Part shown: positions 35,186-44,290 of the stretch, in pieces | Numbering within the stretch: position 1 is the stretch's first letter | Layout of the letters: each line of letters opens with the position of its first letter | Source of the DNA: Silicimonas sp. | Lineage (GTDB): Bacteria; Pseudomonadota; Alphaproteobacteria; Rhodobacterales; Rhodobacteraceae | DNA: 44,290 nt | Assembly (NCBI GenBank): GCA_013002465.1 | Contig: JABDJO010000026.1 | Span: 1-44,290 of the forward strand | Direction of reading: 5' to 3' | Program-made: the position numbers and the translations under genes | The notes under the pieces: model-generated | Told to the model about the DNA's origin: nothing | Database searches by the model: none | The model's input: only the letters and a program-made list of their open reading frames with translations

Positions 35186-36367
35186 ATGGCACAACCTCCT
35201 TTTCCTGCTCCTGAACTGGGCGAGCCCTATTTGCTGACCCCTGGGCCATTGACCACGTCCTACGAGGTAAAACAGGCGATGCTGAAGGACTGGGGCAGTT
35301 GGGATGACGATTTTCGCGCCATGACCCGGGACATGCGTGACCGGTTGCTGGCAATGATCGGCGATGGAGCGGAGACCTATGATTGTGTGCCGATCCAGGG
35401 ATCGGGCACATATGCGGTCGAGGCGATGCTTGGGACCTTCGTGCCAAAGGGCGGCAAGGTGCTGGTCCTGGCAAACGGTGCCTATGGCCTGCGCGCGGCG
35501 AAGACGGTGGAATATCTAGGCCGCGGTCTGCGCCTTCTGGACAAGGGCGATTACCTGCCGCCACGGGGTGACGAGGTTGCCGCGATCCTGGCCGAAGACA
35601 CCGGCATCACCCATGTGCTGGCGATCCATTGCGAAACCTCCAGCGGTATTCTGAATCCGATCGAAGAGATTGCCGAAGCGACCAAGGCTGCAGGCCGGAC
35701 GTTGCTGATCGACTCGATGTCCGCCTTTGGCGCCCTGCCCCTTGATCCGCTGGCGCTGAATTGTGCCGCTTTCGTATCCTCGGCCAACAAGTGCATCGAA
35801 GGGGTGCCGGGCTTTGGTTTCGTGATCGTGAGGAAGGACGTTCTGGCGGCAAGCAAGGGCAACTGCCATTCGCTGGCGCTGGATGTATACGACCAGTGGG
35901 CCACCATGGAAAAGACGGGTCAGTGGCGATTCACACCGCCGACCCACACGGTCGCGGCCTTTATCGAGGCCTTGAAAATGCACGAAGCCGAGGGCGGTGT
36001 CGATGCACGTGGCGCGCGCTATGCCAAGAACCGCGACGTGGTGGTCGAGGGGATGCGCGGCCTTGGGTTTCAGACCCTTCTGGACGACCGCTGGCTGTCG
36101 CCGATCATCACCACCTTTTTCTGCCCCGCCGACCCCAGTTTCACCTTTCAGGGCTTTTACGACGCCATGAAAGCGCGGGGCTTCATCATCTATCCCGGAA
36201 AGCTGACCGTCGTGGACAGCTTTCGCATCGGCTGTATCGGCCGGATGGATCACCACGTCATGACACGGGTCGTCGTCGCCGCGAAAGAGGCGCTGGCCGA
36301 CATGGGCGTCGCATCGGCCGAACCGCCAGCCGCCGCCCTGGAAGAACGAAACAAACTCGCAGCCTGA
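35186..36367 (+). CDS. phnW: 2-Aminoethylphosphonate:pyruvate transaminase
   Basis: 393 aa. Class V aminotransferase fold with [16 protein letters not shown] at the N-terminus, Asp176 ([10 protein letters not shown]) to bind the pyridine nitrogen, and the Schiff-base Lys202 in [16 protein letters not shown], all typical of PhnW. It transfers the amino group of AEP to pyruvate, giving phosphonoacetaldehyde and alanine. Start at 35186 follows an AAGGGA site. First gene of the catabolic run. No phnX is present; phosphonoacetaldehyde goes instead to PhnY and PhnA encoded downstream. The C-terminal ~25 residues are a variable tail. Confidence 0.95.
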   Translation: MAQPPFPAPELGEPYLLTPGPLTTSYEVKQAMLKDWGSWDDDFRAMTRDMRDRLLAMIGDGAETYDCVPIQGSGTYAVEAMLGTFVPKGGKVLVLANGAYGLRAAKTVEYLGRGLRLLDKGDYLPPRGDEVAAILAEDTGITHVLAIHCETSSGILNPIEEIAEATKAAGRTLLIDSMSAFGALPLDPLALNCAAFVSSANKCIEGVPGFGFVIVRKDVLAASKGNCHSLALDVYDQWATMEKTGQWRFTPPTHTVAAFIEALKMHEAEGGVDARGARYAKNRDVVVEGMRGLGFQTLLDDRWLSPIITTFFCPADPSFTFQGFYDAMKARGFIIYPGKLTVVDSFRIGCIGRMDHHVMTRVVVAAKEALADMGVASAEPPAAALEERNKLAA

Positions 36368-36376
36368 GGAAATTAC

Positions 36377-37639
36377 ATGCCTGTCACACGCCCCGTGGTC
36401 GCCAACGACCGCACCTATGCCGCACCGAAGACCTGCGCGATTGCCATTTGTCTTGATGGTTGCGAGCCCGAGTATCTGGATGTCGCCATCGCCGAGGGCC
36501 TGATGCCCACGCTGAAGCGCATTCGCGAAACCGGTACGGTCCGCATGGCACATTCGGTGATCCCGTCGTTCACCAATCCCAACAACCTTTCCATTGCAAC
36601 CGGACGCCCGCCGTCAGTGCATGGGATTTGCGGGAACTTCCTTTTTGACCCCGATACCGGTGAAGAGGTGATGATGAACGACGTGCGGTTCTTGCGGGCG
36701 CCCACCCTTTTTTCCAAGTTCTATGACGCGGGTGCGCGGGTTGCCGTCGTCACTGCCAAGGACAAGCTGCGCGCGTTGCTGGGGGCTGGTCTCAAATTCG
36801 ACGAAGACCGCGCCATTGCCTTTTCATCCGAGAAATCCGACACGACGACGGTTGCCGAGCACGGCATCGACAACGCCTCGGCCTGGTTGGGCATGCCGGT
36901 GCCCGAGGTCTATTCCGCCGAATTGTCCGAGTTCGTCTTTGCCGCCGGGGTGAAGTTGCTGAAAGAGTGGAAGCCCGACGTGATGTACCTGTCGACCACG
37001 GATTACATCCAGCACAAGTTCGCACCCGACGAACAGGGCGCAAAGGACTTCTATGCCATGTTCGACCGTTATCTGGCTGAACTGGACGCGCTTGGGGCCG
37101 CTGTGGTGGTGACGGCCGACCATGGGATGAAACCCAAGCACGACAGGGTGACGAAAGAGCCTTCGGTCATCTACATGCAGGACGTGTTTGACGACTGGCT
37201 GGGTGAAGCACAGGCGCGTGTGATCCTGCCGATCACTGACCCTTACGTGGTTCATCACGGCGCGCTTGGCGCTTTTGCCACCGCTTATCTGCCCGAAGGC
37301 GCGGACCGGGCCGACATCATTGCGCGCATCAAGGCCCTGCCAGAGATGCTTGAGGTTCTGACCAAGGAGGAAGCGGTCGCGAAATACGAGCTTCCCGCTG
37401 ACAGGATTGGCGATCTGACCATGGTTTCGACGGAAAACATGACCATCGGCACCAGCGAGGACCGCCACGATCTGGCGGCGCTTGGTGAACCCTTGCGCAG
37501 CCATGGCGGATTGACCGAACAGGAAGTGCCCTTCATCGTGAACCGCAAGATCGACCTTCCGAATGCGCCGGAACTTCGCAATTTCGACGCCTTCTTTTAC
37601 GCCACGGCAGCCGCCGCCCTTGAAGAGGTGCCCGCATGA
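36377..37639 (+). CDS. phnA: Phosphonoacetate hydrolase
   Basis: 420 aa. Alkaline-phosphatase-superfamily (nucleotide pyrophosphatase-like) enzyme. The candidate active-site set is in order: Asp27 ([11 protein letters not shown]), Thr66 nucleophile ([13 protein letters not shown]), Asp209 and His213 (TTDYIQHK), Asp248 and His249 ([11 protein letters not shown]), His376 (RSHGG). This matches the two-zinc site known for Sinorhizobium PhnA with an offset of one or two residues. It hydrolyses phosphonoacetate to acetate and phosphate, breaking the C-P bond. GAGGAA overlaps the phnW stop and serves the ATG at 36377. It overlaps phnY by 4 bp. Confidence 0.95.
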   Translation: MPVTRPVVANDRTYAAPKTCAIAICLDGCEPEYLDVAIAEGLMPTLKRIRETGTVRMAHSVIPSFTNPNNLSIATGRPPSVHGICGNFLFDPDTGEEVMMNDVRFLRAPTLFSKFYDAGARVAVVTAKDKLRALLGAGLKFDEDRAIAFSSEKSDTTTVAEHGIDNASAWLGMPVPEVYSAELSEFVFAAGVKLLKEWKPDVMYLSTTDYIQHKFAPDEQGAKDFYAMFDRYLAELDALGAAVVVTADHGMKPKHDRVTKEPSVIYMQDVFDDWLGEAQARVILPITDPYVVHHGALGAFATAYLPEGADRADIIARIKALPEMLEVLTKEEAVAKYELPADRIGDLTMVSTENMTIGTSEDRHDLAALGEPLRSHGGLTEQEVPFIVNRKIDLPNAPELRNFDAFFYATAAAALEEVPA

Positions 37640-39087
37640 ACACAGAAATTTCGAACATCCGCCACGACGCCATGCGCATCGGCGGCGAAAAGGTGACCAC
37701 GGATGCCAAGATCGAGGTGCGTTACCCCTATACGAACGAGGTCGTGGGCACGGTTCCCGCCGGTGACGCCAGCCATGTGAAGCGCGCGTTCGAGATCGCG
37801 GCGAATTACACGTCGAAGCTGACCCGCTATGAGCGCTCGGAAATTTTGAAGCGCGCGGGCGAGCTGATCGGCGAACGCCGCGACCATCTGGCGAAATGGC
37901 TGACGCTGGAATTGGGCATCTGCCACCAGCATGCGATCTATGAAACCAAGCGTGCGCAGGACGTTTTTCAGTTTGCAGCTGCCGAGACGCTGAAGGACGA
38001 TGGAGAGATCTTTTCCTGCGATCTCACGCACAACGGCAAGGCGCGCAAGATTTTCACCAAGCGCGAACCTGTAAAGGCGATCAGCGCCATCACGCCGTTC
38101 AATCACCCCCTGAACATGGTCGCCCACAAGATCGCGCCGTCGATTGCCACCAATAATTGCATGGTCTGCAAGCCGACCGAGTTGACACCGCTGACCGCGA
38201 TCACCCTGGCCGATATCCTTTACGATGCCGGACTGCCGCACGAGATGTTCCAGATCGTCACCGGTTGGCCCAAGGACATCGGCGACGAGATGATCGTGAA
38301 CGAACATATCGACGTCATCACTTTCACCGGCGGTGTTCCGGTGGGCAAGATGATTGCATCGAAGGCTGTCTATAAGCGTCAAGCGCTGGAACTGGGCGGC
38401 AACGATCCCCTGATCATCCTGAACGATCTGGACGACGCCGACCTGGAAAAAGCCGCAACCATTGCCGTTGCGGGGGCCACCGGCAACTCGGGCCAACGGT
38501 GTACGGCGGTGAAACGTATCCTTGTGCAGGAAAGTGTTGCCGACCGGTTCGTGCCGATGGTGCTGGAAAAGGCCAAGGCGATCAGGTTCGGCGATCCCCA
38601 GGACCCCGATACCCAACTGGGTTGCGTGATCCATGCCGAAGCCGCCGAACTGTTCGAAAAGCGTGTCTACATGGCCGAGGAGGAAGGGGCCGAAATACTT
38701 TATCACCCCGGTCGTGATGGAGCGCTTTTGCCGCCCATTGTGGTCGACAAGGTGCCCCATGGATCGGAACTGGTGATGGAGGAAACCTTTGGTCCCATCA
38801 TCCCGATCGTGCGCGTGCCCGACAACGACGACCAGGTCATGGCGATTTCGAATTCGACCGCCTTCGGGCTGTCTTCCGGCGTCTGCACAAATGACTTTCG
38901 ACGAATGCAGGCGTTTATCGAAGGTCTGGAGGTAGGCACCGTGAACATCTGGGAACAGCCCGGATACCGCATCGAGATGTCTCCCTTCGGTGGCATCAAG
39001 GACAGCGGCAATGGTGTAAAGGAAGGCGTGATCGAGGCGATGAAGTTCTTTACCAATGTCAAGACATTCTCGCTGCCGTGGACCTAA
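37636..39087 (+). CDS. phnY: Phosphonoacetaldehyde dehydrogenase
   Basis: 483 aa. NAD(P)-dependent aldehyde dehydrogenase with the general base Glu252 (ELGGNDP) and nucleophile Cys289 ([12 protein letters not shown]). [13 protein letters not shown] and [11 protein letters not shown] form the cofactor-binding region. It oxidises phosphonoacetaldehyde to phosphonoacetate, linking PhnW to PhnA. Its position directly after phnA supports this over a generic ALDH. The ATG overlaps the phnA stop (ATGA), and the last 10 bp overlap the next gene. Confidence 0.94.
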   Translation: MNTEISNIRHDAMRIGGEKVTTDAKIEVRYPYTNEVVGTVPAGDASHVKRAFEIAANYTSKLTRYERSEILKRAGELIGERRDHLAKWLTLELGICHQHAIYETKRAQDVFQFAAAETLKDDGEIFSCDLTHNGKARKIFTKREPVKAISAITPFNHPLNMVAHKIAPSIATNNCMVCKPTELTPLTAITLADILYDAGLPHEMFQIVTGWPKDIGDEMIVNEHIDVITFTGGVPVGKMIASKAVYKRQALELGGNDPLIILNDLDDADLEKAATIAVAGATGNSGQRCTAVKRILVQESVADRFVPMVLEKAKAIRFGDPQDPDTQLGCVIHAEAAELFEKRVYMAEEEGAEILYHPGRDGALLPPIVVDKVPHGSELVMEETFGPIIPIVRVPDNDDQVMAISNSTAFGLSSGVCTNDFRRMQAFIEGLEVGTVNIWEQPGYRIEMSPFGGIKDSGNGVKEGVIEAMKFFTNVKTFSLPWT

Positions 39088-40196
39088 GCGGGGCGGATAT
39101 CCTGGACGGCGGCAAGGCCGTCCGGCTGCGCTGGAGCAACGGGAGCGCGGCGCGGTTTCATGCGATCTGGCTGCGGGACAACGCGCTGGACGAAGCCACG
39201 CGCGATCCCGGAAATGGTCAGCGGCTGATTTCGCTGGCCGATATTCCGCGTGATGTGGCGGTTGAAAGGGCGGAAGTTGGCGATGCAAGCTGCACCATCG
39301 GCTTCAGCGGCGGGCATGAGACGGTGTTTCCGTCAGACTGGCTGTTTGACAAGAGCTATGACCGCCCAGACGAGACGCGCATCTGGCCCGAAGAGGTCAA
39401 TCTTTGGCAGAATGGCCATGCGGTTCACGGCGATGACCTGAAATCGCTGCGATCCGACGACAGGGCGCGGCGCGACTGGCTGGCCGCCGTTGCCCGCGAT
39501 GGCGTTGCGACCGTGTCGGGGCTGGAGGCGACTTCGGGCAGTCTGGAAGACGTCGTGCGCCTGTTCGGGCATATCCGCGAGACGAACTATGGCCGCTGGT
39601 TCGAGGTCCGCTCTGAGGTGAACCCCTCGAACCTGGCCTATACCAACCTTGGCCTGCAGGCCCACACCGACAATCCCTATCGCGATCCGGTACCGGGGTT
39701 GCAGATTCTCGCCTGCCTGGAAAACACCGTCGAAGGTGGCGAAAGCGCGGTGGTCGATGGCTTTGCAGCCGCCGAGACGTTGCGCCGCGAAGACCCGGAA
39801 GGGTTCGAAGTTCTGGCCGCGCACCCTGCCCGGTTCGAATACGCCGGATCAAGCGGTGTGCGGTTGAGCGCCAAACGCCCGATCATCGAACGCGGTCCCG
39901 ATGGAGAAGTCCTGGCGATCCGCTTCAACAACCGATCCATGGCTGCGGTCACCGGAGTGCCATTCGATGCGATGGACCGTTGGTATGCCGCGCTGCGTCG
40001 ATTGGGCGAGATCATCGACGCGCCCGCCTCGCAGGTGTCGTTCCGACTGGCCCCGGGCGAGGCTTTCATCGTCGACAACACCCGCGTGCTGCACGCCCGC
40101 ACCGCGTTTTCCTCGTCCGGCTCCCGCTGGCTTCAGGGCTGTTACGCGGACAAGGACGGGCTTTTGTCCACCCTTGCCGCATTGGAGGCCACGTGA
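39078..40196 (+). CDS. tmpA: TmpA-like Fe(II)/2-oxoglutarate dioxygenase for 2-(trimethylamino)ethylphosphonate
   Basis: 372 aa from a GTG at 39078, overlapping phnY by 10 bp. The N-terminal GBBH-like domain (~15-95, [23 protein letters not shown], in parts) is followed by a TauD/TfdA double-stranded beta helix with facial triad His196, Asp198 ([12 protein letters not shown]) and His339 ([11 protein letters not shown]). The gamma-butyrobetaine-hydroxylase-like family would normally be annotated so. The adjacent HD oxygenase and phosphonate genes instead match the Leisingera TmpA/TmpB pair, in which TmpA makes (R)-1-hydroxy-2-(trimethylamino)ethylphosphonate. The cysteines that bind zinc in eukaryotic BBOX N-domains are absent here. 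Confidence 0.85.
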   Translation: MDLSGADILDGGKAVRLRWSNGSAARFHAIWLRDNALDEATRDPGNGQRLISLADIPRDVAVERAEVGDASCTIGFSGGHETVFPSDWLFDKSYDRPDETRIWPEEVNLWQNGHAVHGDDLKSLRSDDRARRDWLAAVARDGVATVSGLEATSGSLEDVVRLFGHIRETNYGRWFEVRSEVNPSNLAYTNLGLQAHTDNPYRDPVPGLQILACLENTVEGGESAVVDGFAAAETLRREDPEGFEVLAAHPARFEYAGSSGVRLSAKRPIIERGPDGEVLAIRFNNRSMAAVTGVPFDAMDRWYAALRRLGEIIDAPASQVSFRLAPGEAFIVDNTRVLHARTAFSSSGSRWLQGCYADKDGLLSTLAALEAT

Positions 40197-40753
40197 CCCC
40201 GACAAAGGACACCATCGTCGCTTTCATCGCCGACATCTTCGAACGGCGGGGGGCGGAAAGTTACCTGGGCGAACCTGTCACCATGGCCCAGCACATGTTG
40301 CAAGGGGCCGCTTTGGCCGAGGCCGAGGACGCGCCGGACCATTTGATCGCCGCTGCCCTTTTGCACGACATCGGGCACTATACGTCCGAGTTCGGCCCCT
40401 ATTCGCCCGATGACACCGAGGATAACCACCACGACGACGCGGGCGCCGAGGTCTTGAAGCATTTTTTCCCGCCCGTGATCGTCGATTGTGTGCGCCTGCA
40501 TGTGGCGGCCAAGCGGTATCTTTGCGCGACCGATCCCGCCTATTTTGACCGGCTGTCGCCTGCCTCTGTGCATACGCTGCACCTTCAAGGTGGTCCGATG
40601 AGCGCCGAAGAAGTCGCCGCATTCGAGGCCGAACCGCACTTCAAGGAAGCCGTGCGGGTGCGCATTTGGGACGAAGGCGGCAAGGATCCCGACATGCAAT
40701 CCCCTGATTTCGCGCATTATATCCCGCTGCTGGAACGGGTGCGGGATGCCTGA
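40193..40753 (+). CDS. tmpB: TmpB/PhnZ-like HD-domain mixed-valent di-iron oxygenase
   Basis: 186 aa from a GTG at 40193 (GTGA overlap with tmpA). Though it looks like an HD phosphohydrolase, it carries the full PhnZ-type set at nearly the same numbering: Tyr24, Glu27, His34, His58-Asp59 (LLHDIGHY), His62, His80, His103 and Asp160. Known TmpB cleaves the C-P bond of hydroxylated trimethyl-AEP to glycine betaine and phosphate; PhnZ does the same on hydroxy-AEP to glycine. The TmpA-like partner immediately upstream favours TmpB. It overlaps the next gene by 8 bp. Cytoplasmic, O2-dependent. Confidence 0.86.
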   Translation: MTPTKDTIVAFIADIFERRGAESYLGEPVTMAQHMLQGAALAEAEDAPDHLIAAALLHDIGHYTSEFGPYSPDDTEDNHHDDAGAEVLKHFFPPVIVDCVRLHVAAKRYLCATDPAYFDRLSPASVHTLHLQGGPMSAEEVAAFEAEPHFKEAVRVRIWDEGGKDPDMQSPDFAHYIPLLERVRDA

Positions 40754-42092
40754 GGTCCACACCGAGGGCGAAAGCAACACCTCGAAAGCACGTCAGGACT
40801 GGGCGGCGCGCGAAACTCACAACGAAACGCGCGATCTGCTGGCCCGCGACGCAGAAGCCTTCCTGCACCAGTCGCTTTCCAGCCCGTGCGTGTCGACCAT
40901 CGCCAAGGCGACAGGCATCTGGATCGAAGATACCGCCGGTCGTCGCTATATGGATTTCCACGGCAATAGCGTTCATCACATCGGTTATGGCCATCCGCGC
41001 CTGATCGCGGCGATCAAGGACCAGTTGGACCAGCTTTCGTTTTCGCCGCGCCGGTTCACCAATGACGTATCGACAACACTTGCCGAACGGCTGGGCGCTC
41101 TGGCCCCTTGGCCGGCGAAAGTGCTGTTCACCACCGGCGGGTCGGACGCGAATGAAGTGGCTTTAAAGATCGCACGGGCGGCGACGGGGCGGTTCAAGAC
41201 CTTGTCGTTCTGGGATGCCTTTCACGGTGCGGGATTTGGAGCCTCCAGCGTCGGGGGCGAGGCGACCTTTCGCGCCCGGATCGCCGGGCCATTGTTGCCA
41301 GGCACCGAGCATGTCGCGCCGTTTCACTGCTATCACTGCCCCTATGGGCACGCCGATCCCGACACCTGCGGCCTCGCCTGTGCGAACATGGTGGATTACA
41401 CGCTGGAGCGCGAAACCGACACCGCTGCCCTGATTGCCGAACCGATGCGGGCCGTACCGGTGGTGCCGCCGAAGGGATATTGGCGACAGGTTGCCAAAAG
41501 CTGCGCTGCCCATGGCACACTGACCATAATGGATGAAATTCCGACGGGACTTGGAAAAACCGGACGTTTTTTCGCCTTTGACCACGACGAGATCACGCCC
41601 GACATCATCACCTTGGGTAAAGCACTCGGCGGGGGCGTCCTGCCCATAGCCGCTGTCATTGCCCGGGCCGATCTGGACGTGGCGGGGGACTTTGCCATTG
41701 GGCACTACACCCACGAAAAGAACCCGGTGACGGCGCGCGCAGCCCTGACGACGCTGGACATCATCGAAGACGAGGGTCTGACCGAGCGCGCCGCTCGTCT
41801 GGGCGGGACGGCGATGGACCGGCTGCGTGATACGCTGAAGGACAGCGCGATCGTCGGTGACGTTCGCGGGCGAGGATTGATGTTCGGTGTTGAAATCGTT
41901 TCTGACAAGGCGTCCCGCACCCCGGATCCTGCAAGGGCCGAACGGATCTATTATGCCTGCCTGGCCGAGGGTCTGTCGTTCAAGATCAGTGCAGGAAACG
42001 TCCTGACACTGTCGCCCCCCCTTACCATCCCCGAAGATGATCTTGATCGGGCATTGACCATCGTTGAAGCGGCCATTCGGGATGCGGAATGA
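40746..42092 (+). CDS. pbfA: PbfA-like PLP-dependent (R)-1-hydroxy-2-aminoethylphosphonate ammonia-lyase
   Basis: 448 aa. Class III aminotransferase fold with FHGNSVHHIGYGHP near residue 71, Asp263 (IMDEIPTG) and the Schiff-base Lys292 (TLGKALGGG). A cysteine-rich loop (Cys195, 198, 208, 212; CYHCPYGH) is typical of this branch. Class III members in phnW-containing loci were shown to be PbfA, which eliminates ammonia from (R)-1-hydroxy-AEP to give phosphonoacetaldehyde rather than transaminating. Here phosphonoacetaldehyde would feed PhnY and PhnA. A plain omega-transaminase remains possible. The start at 40746 overlaps tmpB by 8 bp, the end overlaps the EamA gene by 4 bp. Confidence 0.8.
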   Translation: MPEVHTEGESNTSKARQDWAARETHNETRDLLARDAEAFLHQSLSSPCVSTIAKATGIWIEDTAGRRYMDFHGNSVHHIGYGHPRLIAAIKDQLDQLSFSPRRFTNDVSTTLAERLGALAPWPAKVLFTTGGSDANEVALKIARAATGRFKTLSFWDAFHGAGFGASSVGGEATFRARIAGPLLPGTEHVAPFHCYHCPYGHADPDTCGLACANMVDYTLERETDTAALIAEPMRAVPVVPPKGYWRQVAKSCAAHGTLTIMDEIPTGLGKTGRFFAFDHDEITPDIITLGKALGGGVLPIAAVIARADLDVAGDFAIGHYTHEKNPVTARAALTTLDIIEDEGLTERAARLGGTAMDRLRDTLKDSAIVGDVRGRGLMFGVEIVSDKASRTPDPARAERIYYACLAEGLSFKISAGNVLTLSPPLTIPEDDLDRALTIVEAAIRDAE

Positions 42093-42916
42093 CCGCTTTT
42101 CCGGCCGCTCTGGCGCTGTTCGCGGCCATCCTTCATGCGGTCTGGAACGCGCTTGTCAAAGGGGCTGGCGACCGTGCCGTCATGCTGGCCCTGATCTCGC
42201 TTGGTCACGTTATTCCGGGTGTGCTGCTGGCCATGCTGGTGCCCGCACCCACGGTCGAGGCCATACCCTTCATCGTCGCCTCGACCGTGATTCACTGGGG
42301 GTACTATGTCTTTTTGAACCTCGCCTACCGGTTCGGAGACCTGTCGTTCGTCTATCCGATCGCGCGGGGGGCCGCGCCGGTTCTGATTGCACTGGGTGCA
42401 TTGTTCTGGGCCGACGAACACCTGCCGGTTTTGGCCTGGGTCGCCATCGGGACCATTTCCTGCGGGATTTTCATCCTTGCCGCCGTTCGGCACGCCGACC
42501 GTCGCGCCATCGGAGCCGCACTGGTGACATCGCTCTTGATCGCGCTTTATTCCATTGTCGACGGCATTGGCATTCGGCTGTCGGGCAGTCCCCTTGGATA
42601 TATCGCCTGGCTTTTTATCGCCGAGATTTTCGTGGTTCTTTACGTGGCCCTGTCACGGTGGCCCCGCCTTCGCGCCACGCCATCCGGCACGTTGGTCATC
42701 GGCCTTGCCGGAGGTGCGCTGTCTGGGCTGGCCTATGCGCTGGTGCTTTATGCCAAGACGCTTGCGCCCCTTGGGGTCATCTCGGCGCTGCGCGAAACGT
42801 CGGTGATCTTTGCAGCCCTATTCGGCATTCTCTGGTTCAAGGAACGCCCAATAGGCAGGCGCATGACCGCCGCTGGGGTTGTGGCCTTCGGCATAATCCT
42901 TTTGGCTCTGTCATAA
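42089..42916 (+). CDS. EamA/DMT-family transporter
   Basis: 275 aa, about ten hydrophobic helices arranged as two EamA repeats (first ~1-135, second ~145-275). Motifs such as YPIARGAAPVLIALGALFWADE and SALRETSVIFAALFGILWFKE (in parts) are typical of the 10-TMS drug/metabolite transporter group. ATGA overlap with pbfA and one base from the next gene show it belongs to the phosphonate operon. DMT proteins often export metabolites. Here it could export a product or import a phosphonate or amine; the direction and solute are unknown. Confidence 0.83.
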   Translation: MTAFPAALALFAAILHAVWNALVKGAGDRAVMLALISLGHVIPGVLLAMLVPAPTVEAIPFIVASTVIHWGYYVFLNLAYRFGDLSFVYPIARGAAPVLIALGALFWADEHLPVLAWVAIGTISCGIFILAAVRHADRRAIGAALVTSLLIALYSIVDGIGIRLSGSPLGYIAWLFIAEIFVVLYVALSRWPRLRATPSGTLVIGLAGGALSGLAYALVLYAKTLAPLGVISALRETSVIFAALFGILWFKERPIGRRMTAAGVVAFGIILLALS

Positions 42917-42917
42917 G

Positions 42918-44290
42918 ATGCTGATCTTATCGTTCCTTCTGCAACTGTTCGGCGCGACGTTCCTGTTGCTGTTCGCCGTGCGCATGGTGCGCACCGGTAT
43001 TGAGCGCGCGTTCGGGTCTTTGTTCCGCCGACTTTTGACGGGCGGCCAATCCCCTTTGCGACTGGTGCCCCTCGGCACGGCGCTTGCGATTGTGCTGCAA
43101 AGTTCGGCAGCCGTGACGCTCTTGGCCGCAGGCTTTGCCGCAAACGGGGCAATCGCCTTTCTGCCCGCCGTCGCGATTGTCCTTGGCGGAGACCTTGGTT
43201 CGGCCCTTTTGATTCAGCTCTTGTCGCTTGAGGTCGACTGGCTGGTGCCGGTTTTCCTGACATTGGGCGGCGTATTGTTCCTGAAGACCGAACGGCGCAG
43301 CCTGAAACAGGCGGGGCGCATCATCCTTGGGGTTGCGTTTATTCTGATCGCGCTTCGGTTCCTGCGCGAGGCCATCCAGCCCATTCAGGACAGCGGCGTT
43401 TTACCTGCCGTGTCGATCTGGTTGGAGTCCGATCCCCTGACTGCTTTCTTCCTGGGTGCCGCTCTGGCCTTTGTCATGCACTCGTCGGTCGCGGCCGTTC
43501 TGATGGTGGTCACTGTCGTCGGTATGAGCGCCCTGCCCTTCGGCGTCGGCGCCGCCATTGTCCTGGGCGCCAACCTTGGGTCTGCGCTTATACCGGTCTG
43601 GCTTGGGCGCGGCATGGCCCCGGCAGCGCGGCGGGTCATTTGGGCCAACCTCGCGCTGCGCGGCACCGCGGCACTAATTACCCTGGCGGCCATATCTTTC
43701 CTGACCGAAGCACAACCACCGCAAGGATGGGGGCCGGGACAGGCACTGGTCACGCTTCACATCGTCTTCAATCTCATTGTTGTACTGGCCCTGCCCATTG
43801 TCACTTTTCTGCAACCGCTTTTGAATGCCATTGCCCCGGATGCACCGCCCGACGCCGCCCCACCCCGGCACATCTCGGCCCTGGACGCCACCGCCCTTGC
43901 TTCGCCAGCCAGGTCCCTGGCCAGCCTTCGCCGCGAAGTGCTGCGCATGGCCGATATTCTGGTGGTCATGTTGACCCCGGTAATGGATCTTTATCGCAGC
44001 TATGACAGCGAAGCCGGGCGTCACCTGCGCAAAGAGGACAATGCGATCAACACGGCACTTGATGACATTCGCCGTTATTCCGCCTCGATGCCGCATGACG
44101 CTATGAGCAAAACCCAGATGCGGGAGATGCGCGCACTTGTCGACTATGCCATCGCACTTGAAGCGGCAGGGGACATCGTCGTGAAAAGGTTGTCGTCGCT
44201 GGCCGCCGAAAAAAACAAGTCAGGTCTGAAATTCAGTGTGCCGGGGCGCGAGGAACTGACGCTGATCCATGAACGCGTGCTGGCAAATCT
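42918..44290 (+). CDS. Na/Pi cotransporter family protein with PhoU-like domain (partial, runs off window)
   Basis: The first 457 codons are visible from the ATG at 42918; the gene is open at 44290. Two Na_Pi_cotrans repeats show the inverted QSSAAVTLL and HSSVAAVLMVV motifs characteristic of NptA/YjbB proteins, with GGDLGSALL and GANLGSALI after them. From ~330 onwards a soluble helical region (SLRREVLRMADILVVML ... LRKEDNAINTALDDI) resembles a PhoU domain. Such proteins move inorganic phosphate, and the bacterial YjbB type exports it. As the last visible gene of the phosphonate operon, it may discharge the phosphate released when phosphonates serve as carbon or nitrogen source. Confidence 0.88.
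   Translation, partial: MLILSFLLQLFGATFLLLFAVRMVRTGIERAFGSLFRRLLTGGQSPLRLVPLGTALAIVLQSSAAVTLLAAGFAANGAIAFLPAVAIVLGGDLGSALLIQLLSLEVDWLVPVFLTLGGVLFLKTERRSLKQAGRIILGVAFILIALRFLREAIQPIQDSGVLPAVSIWLESDPLTAFFLGAALAFVMHSSVAAVLMVVTVVGMSALPFGVGAAIVLGANLGSALIPVWLGRGMAPAARRVIWANLALRGTAALITLAAISFLTEAQPPQGWGPGQALVTLHIVFNLIVVLALPIVTFLQPLLNAIAPDAPPDAAPPRHISALDATALASPARSLASLRREVLRMADILVVMLTPVMDLYRSYDSEAGRHLRKEDNAINTALDDIRRYSASMPHDAMSKTQMREMRALVDYAIALEAAGDIVVKRLSSLAAEKNKSGLKFSVPGREELTLIHERVLAN

Noticed and set aside
40746..42092. Calling the class III PLP enzyme a plain omega-amino acid aminotransferase
   Set aside because: Fold alone would allow it, but its place in a phnW-containing operon beside tmpAB fits PbfA better; the alternative is kept in the entry.
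42905..42925. CTGTCATAAGATGCTGAT near the Na/Pi cotransporter start as a Pho box
   Set aside because: Only the first half resembles a PhoB repeat. The second half does not match, and it lies across the stop/start of coupled genes.

Overview
The window looks like a chromosome segment of an alphaproteobacterium of the Rhodobacteraceae (Roseobacter-type). The evidence is high GC, a cbb3-oxidase locus next to an FnrL-type regulator, a hut cluster with HutF, a 'sterol desaturase'-type hydroxylase, marine-type phosphonate genes, and dense operons with many 4-bp stop/start overlaps. No rRNA, tRNA, CRISPR array, phage or insertion sequence was recognised.

Layout. (1) 109-6033, minus strand: an XRE-cupin regulator followed by two dimethylglycine/sarcosine-dehydrogenase-like flavoproteins with a small FMN-barrel protein between them; probably N-methyl amine (one-carbon) catabolism. 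(2) 6372-15328, plus strand: fnrL, ccoNOQP and ccoGHIS (microaerobic cbb3 terminal oxidase and its assembly factors), with perfect FNR boxes before ccoN and before ccoG and a good terminator after ccoP. (3) 15473-19606: a polar amino-acid type ABC transporter split over two divergent units, two AhpD/carboxymuconolactone-decarboxylase-like proteins and a creatininase-family amidohydrolase; substrate unknown. (4) 19603-26928: a complete five-step histidine utilisation locus, hutI-hutH-hutG-hutU on the minus strand diverging from hutF-hutC on the plus strand. (5) 26945-44290: a large phosphonate locus that runs off the right edge.

The phosphonate locus is the most interesting part. It carries an ABC importer of the 2-aminoethylphosphonate (AEP) type (SBP, ATPase, fused double permease), a sulfatase-fold enzyme resembling phosphonate monoester hydrolases, an AEP-type LysR regulator, and one tightly coupled run phnW-phnA-phnY-tmpA-tmpB-pbfA-EamA transporter-Na/Pi cotransporter. 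Together these would take AEP to phosphonoacetaldehyde, phosphonoacetate, then acetate and phosphate. They would also oxidise 2-(trimethylamino)ethylphosphonate to glycine betaine plus phosphate, and funnel (R)-1-hydroxy-AEP into phosphonoacetaldehyde. A membrane di-iron hydroxylase gene lies at the left end of the locus. A 39-bp sequence is present twice (36 of 39 identical): once in the lysR/phnW intergenic region and once between the hydroxylase gene and the importer. It looks like a shared operator that ties the hydroxylase and importer into the phosphonate regulon.

All functional calls come from reading protein motifs, gene order and spacing by eye. No database search was run.
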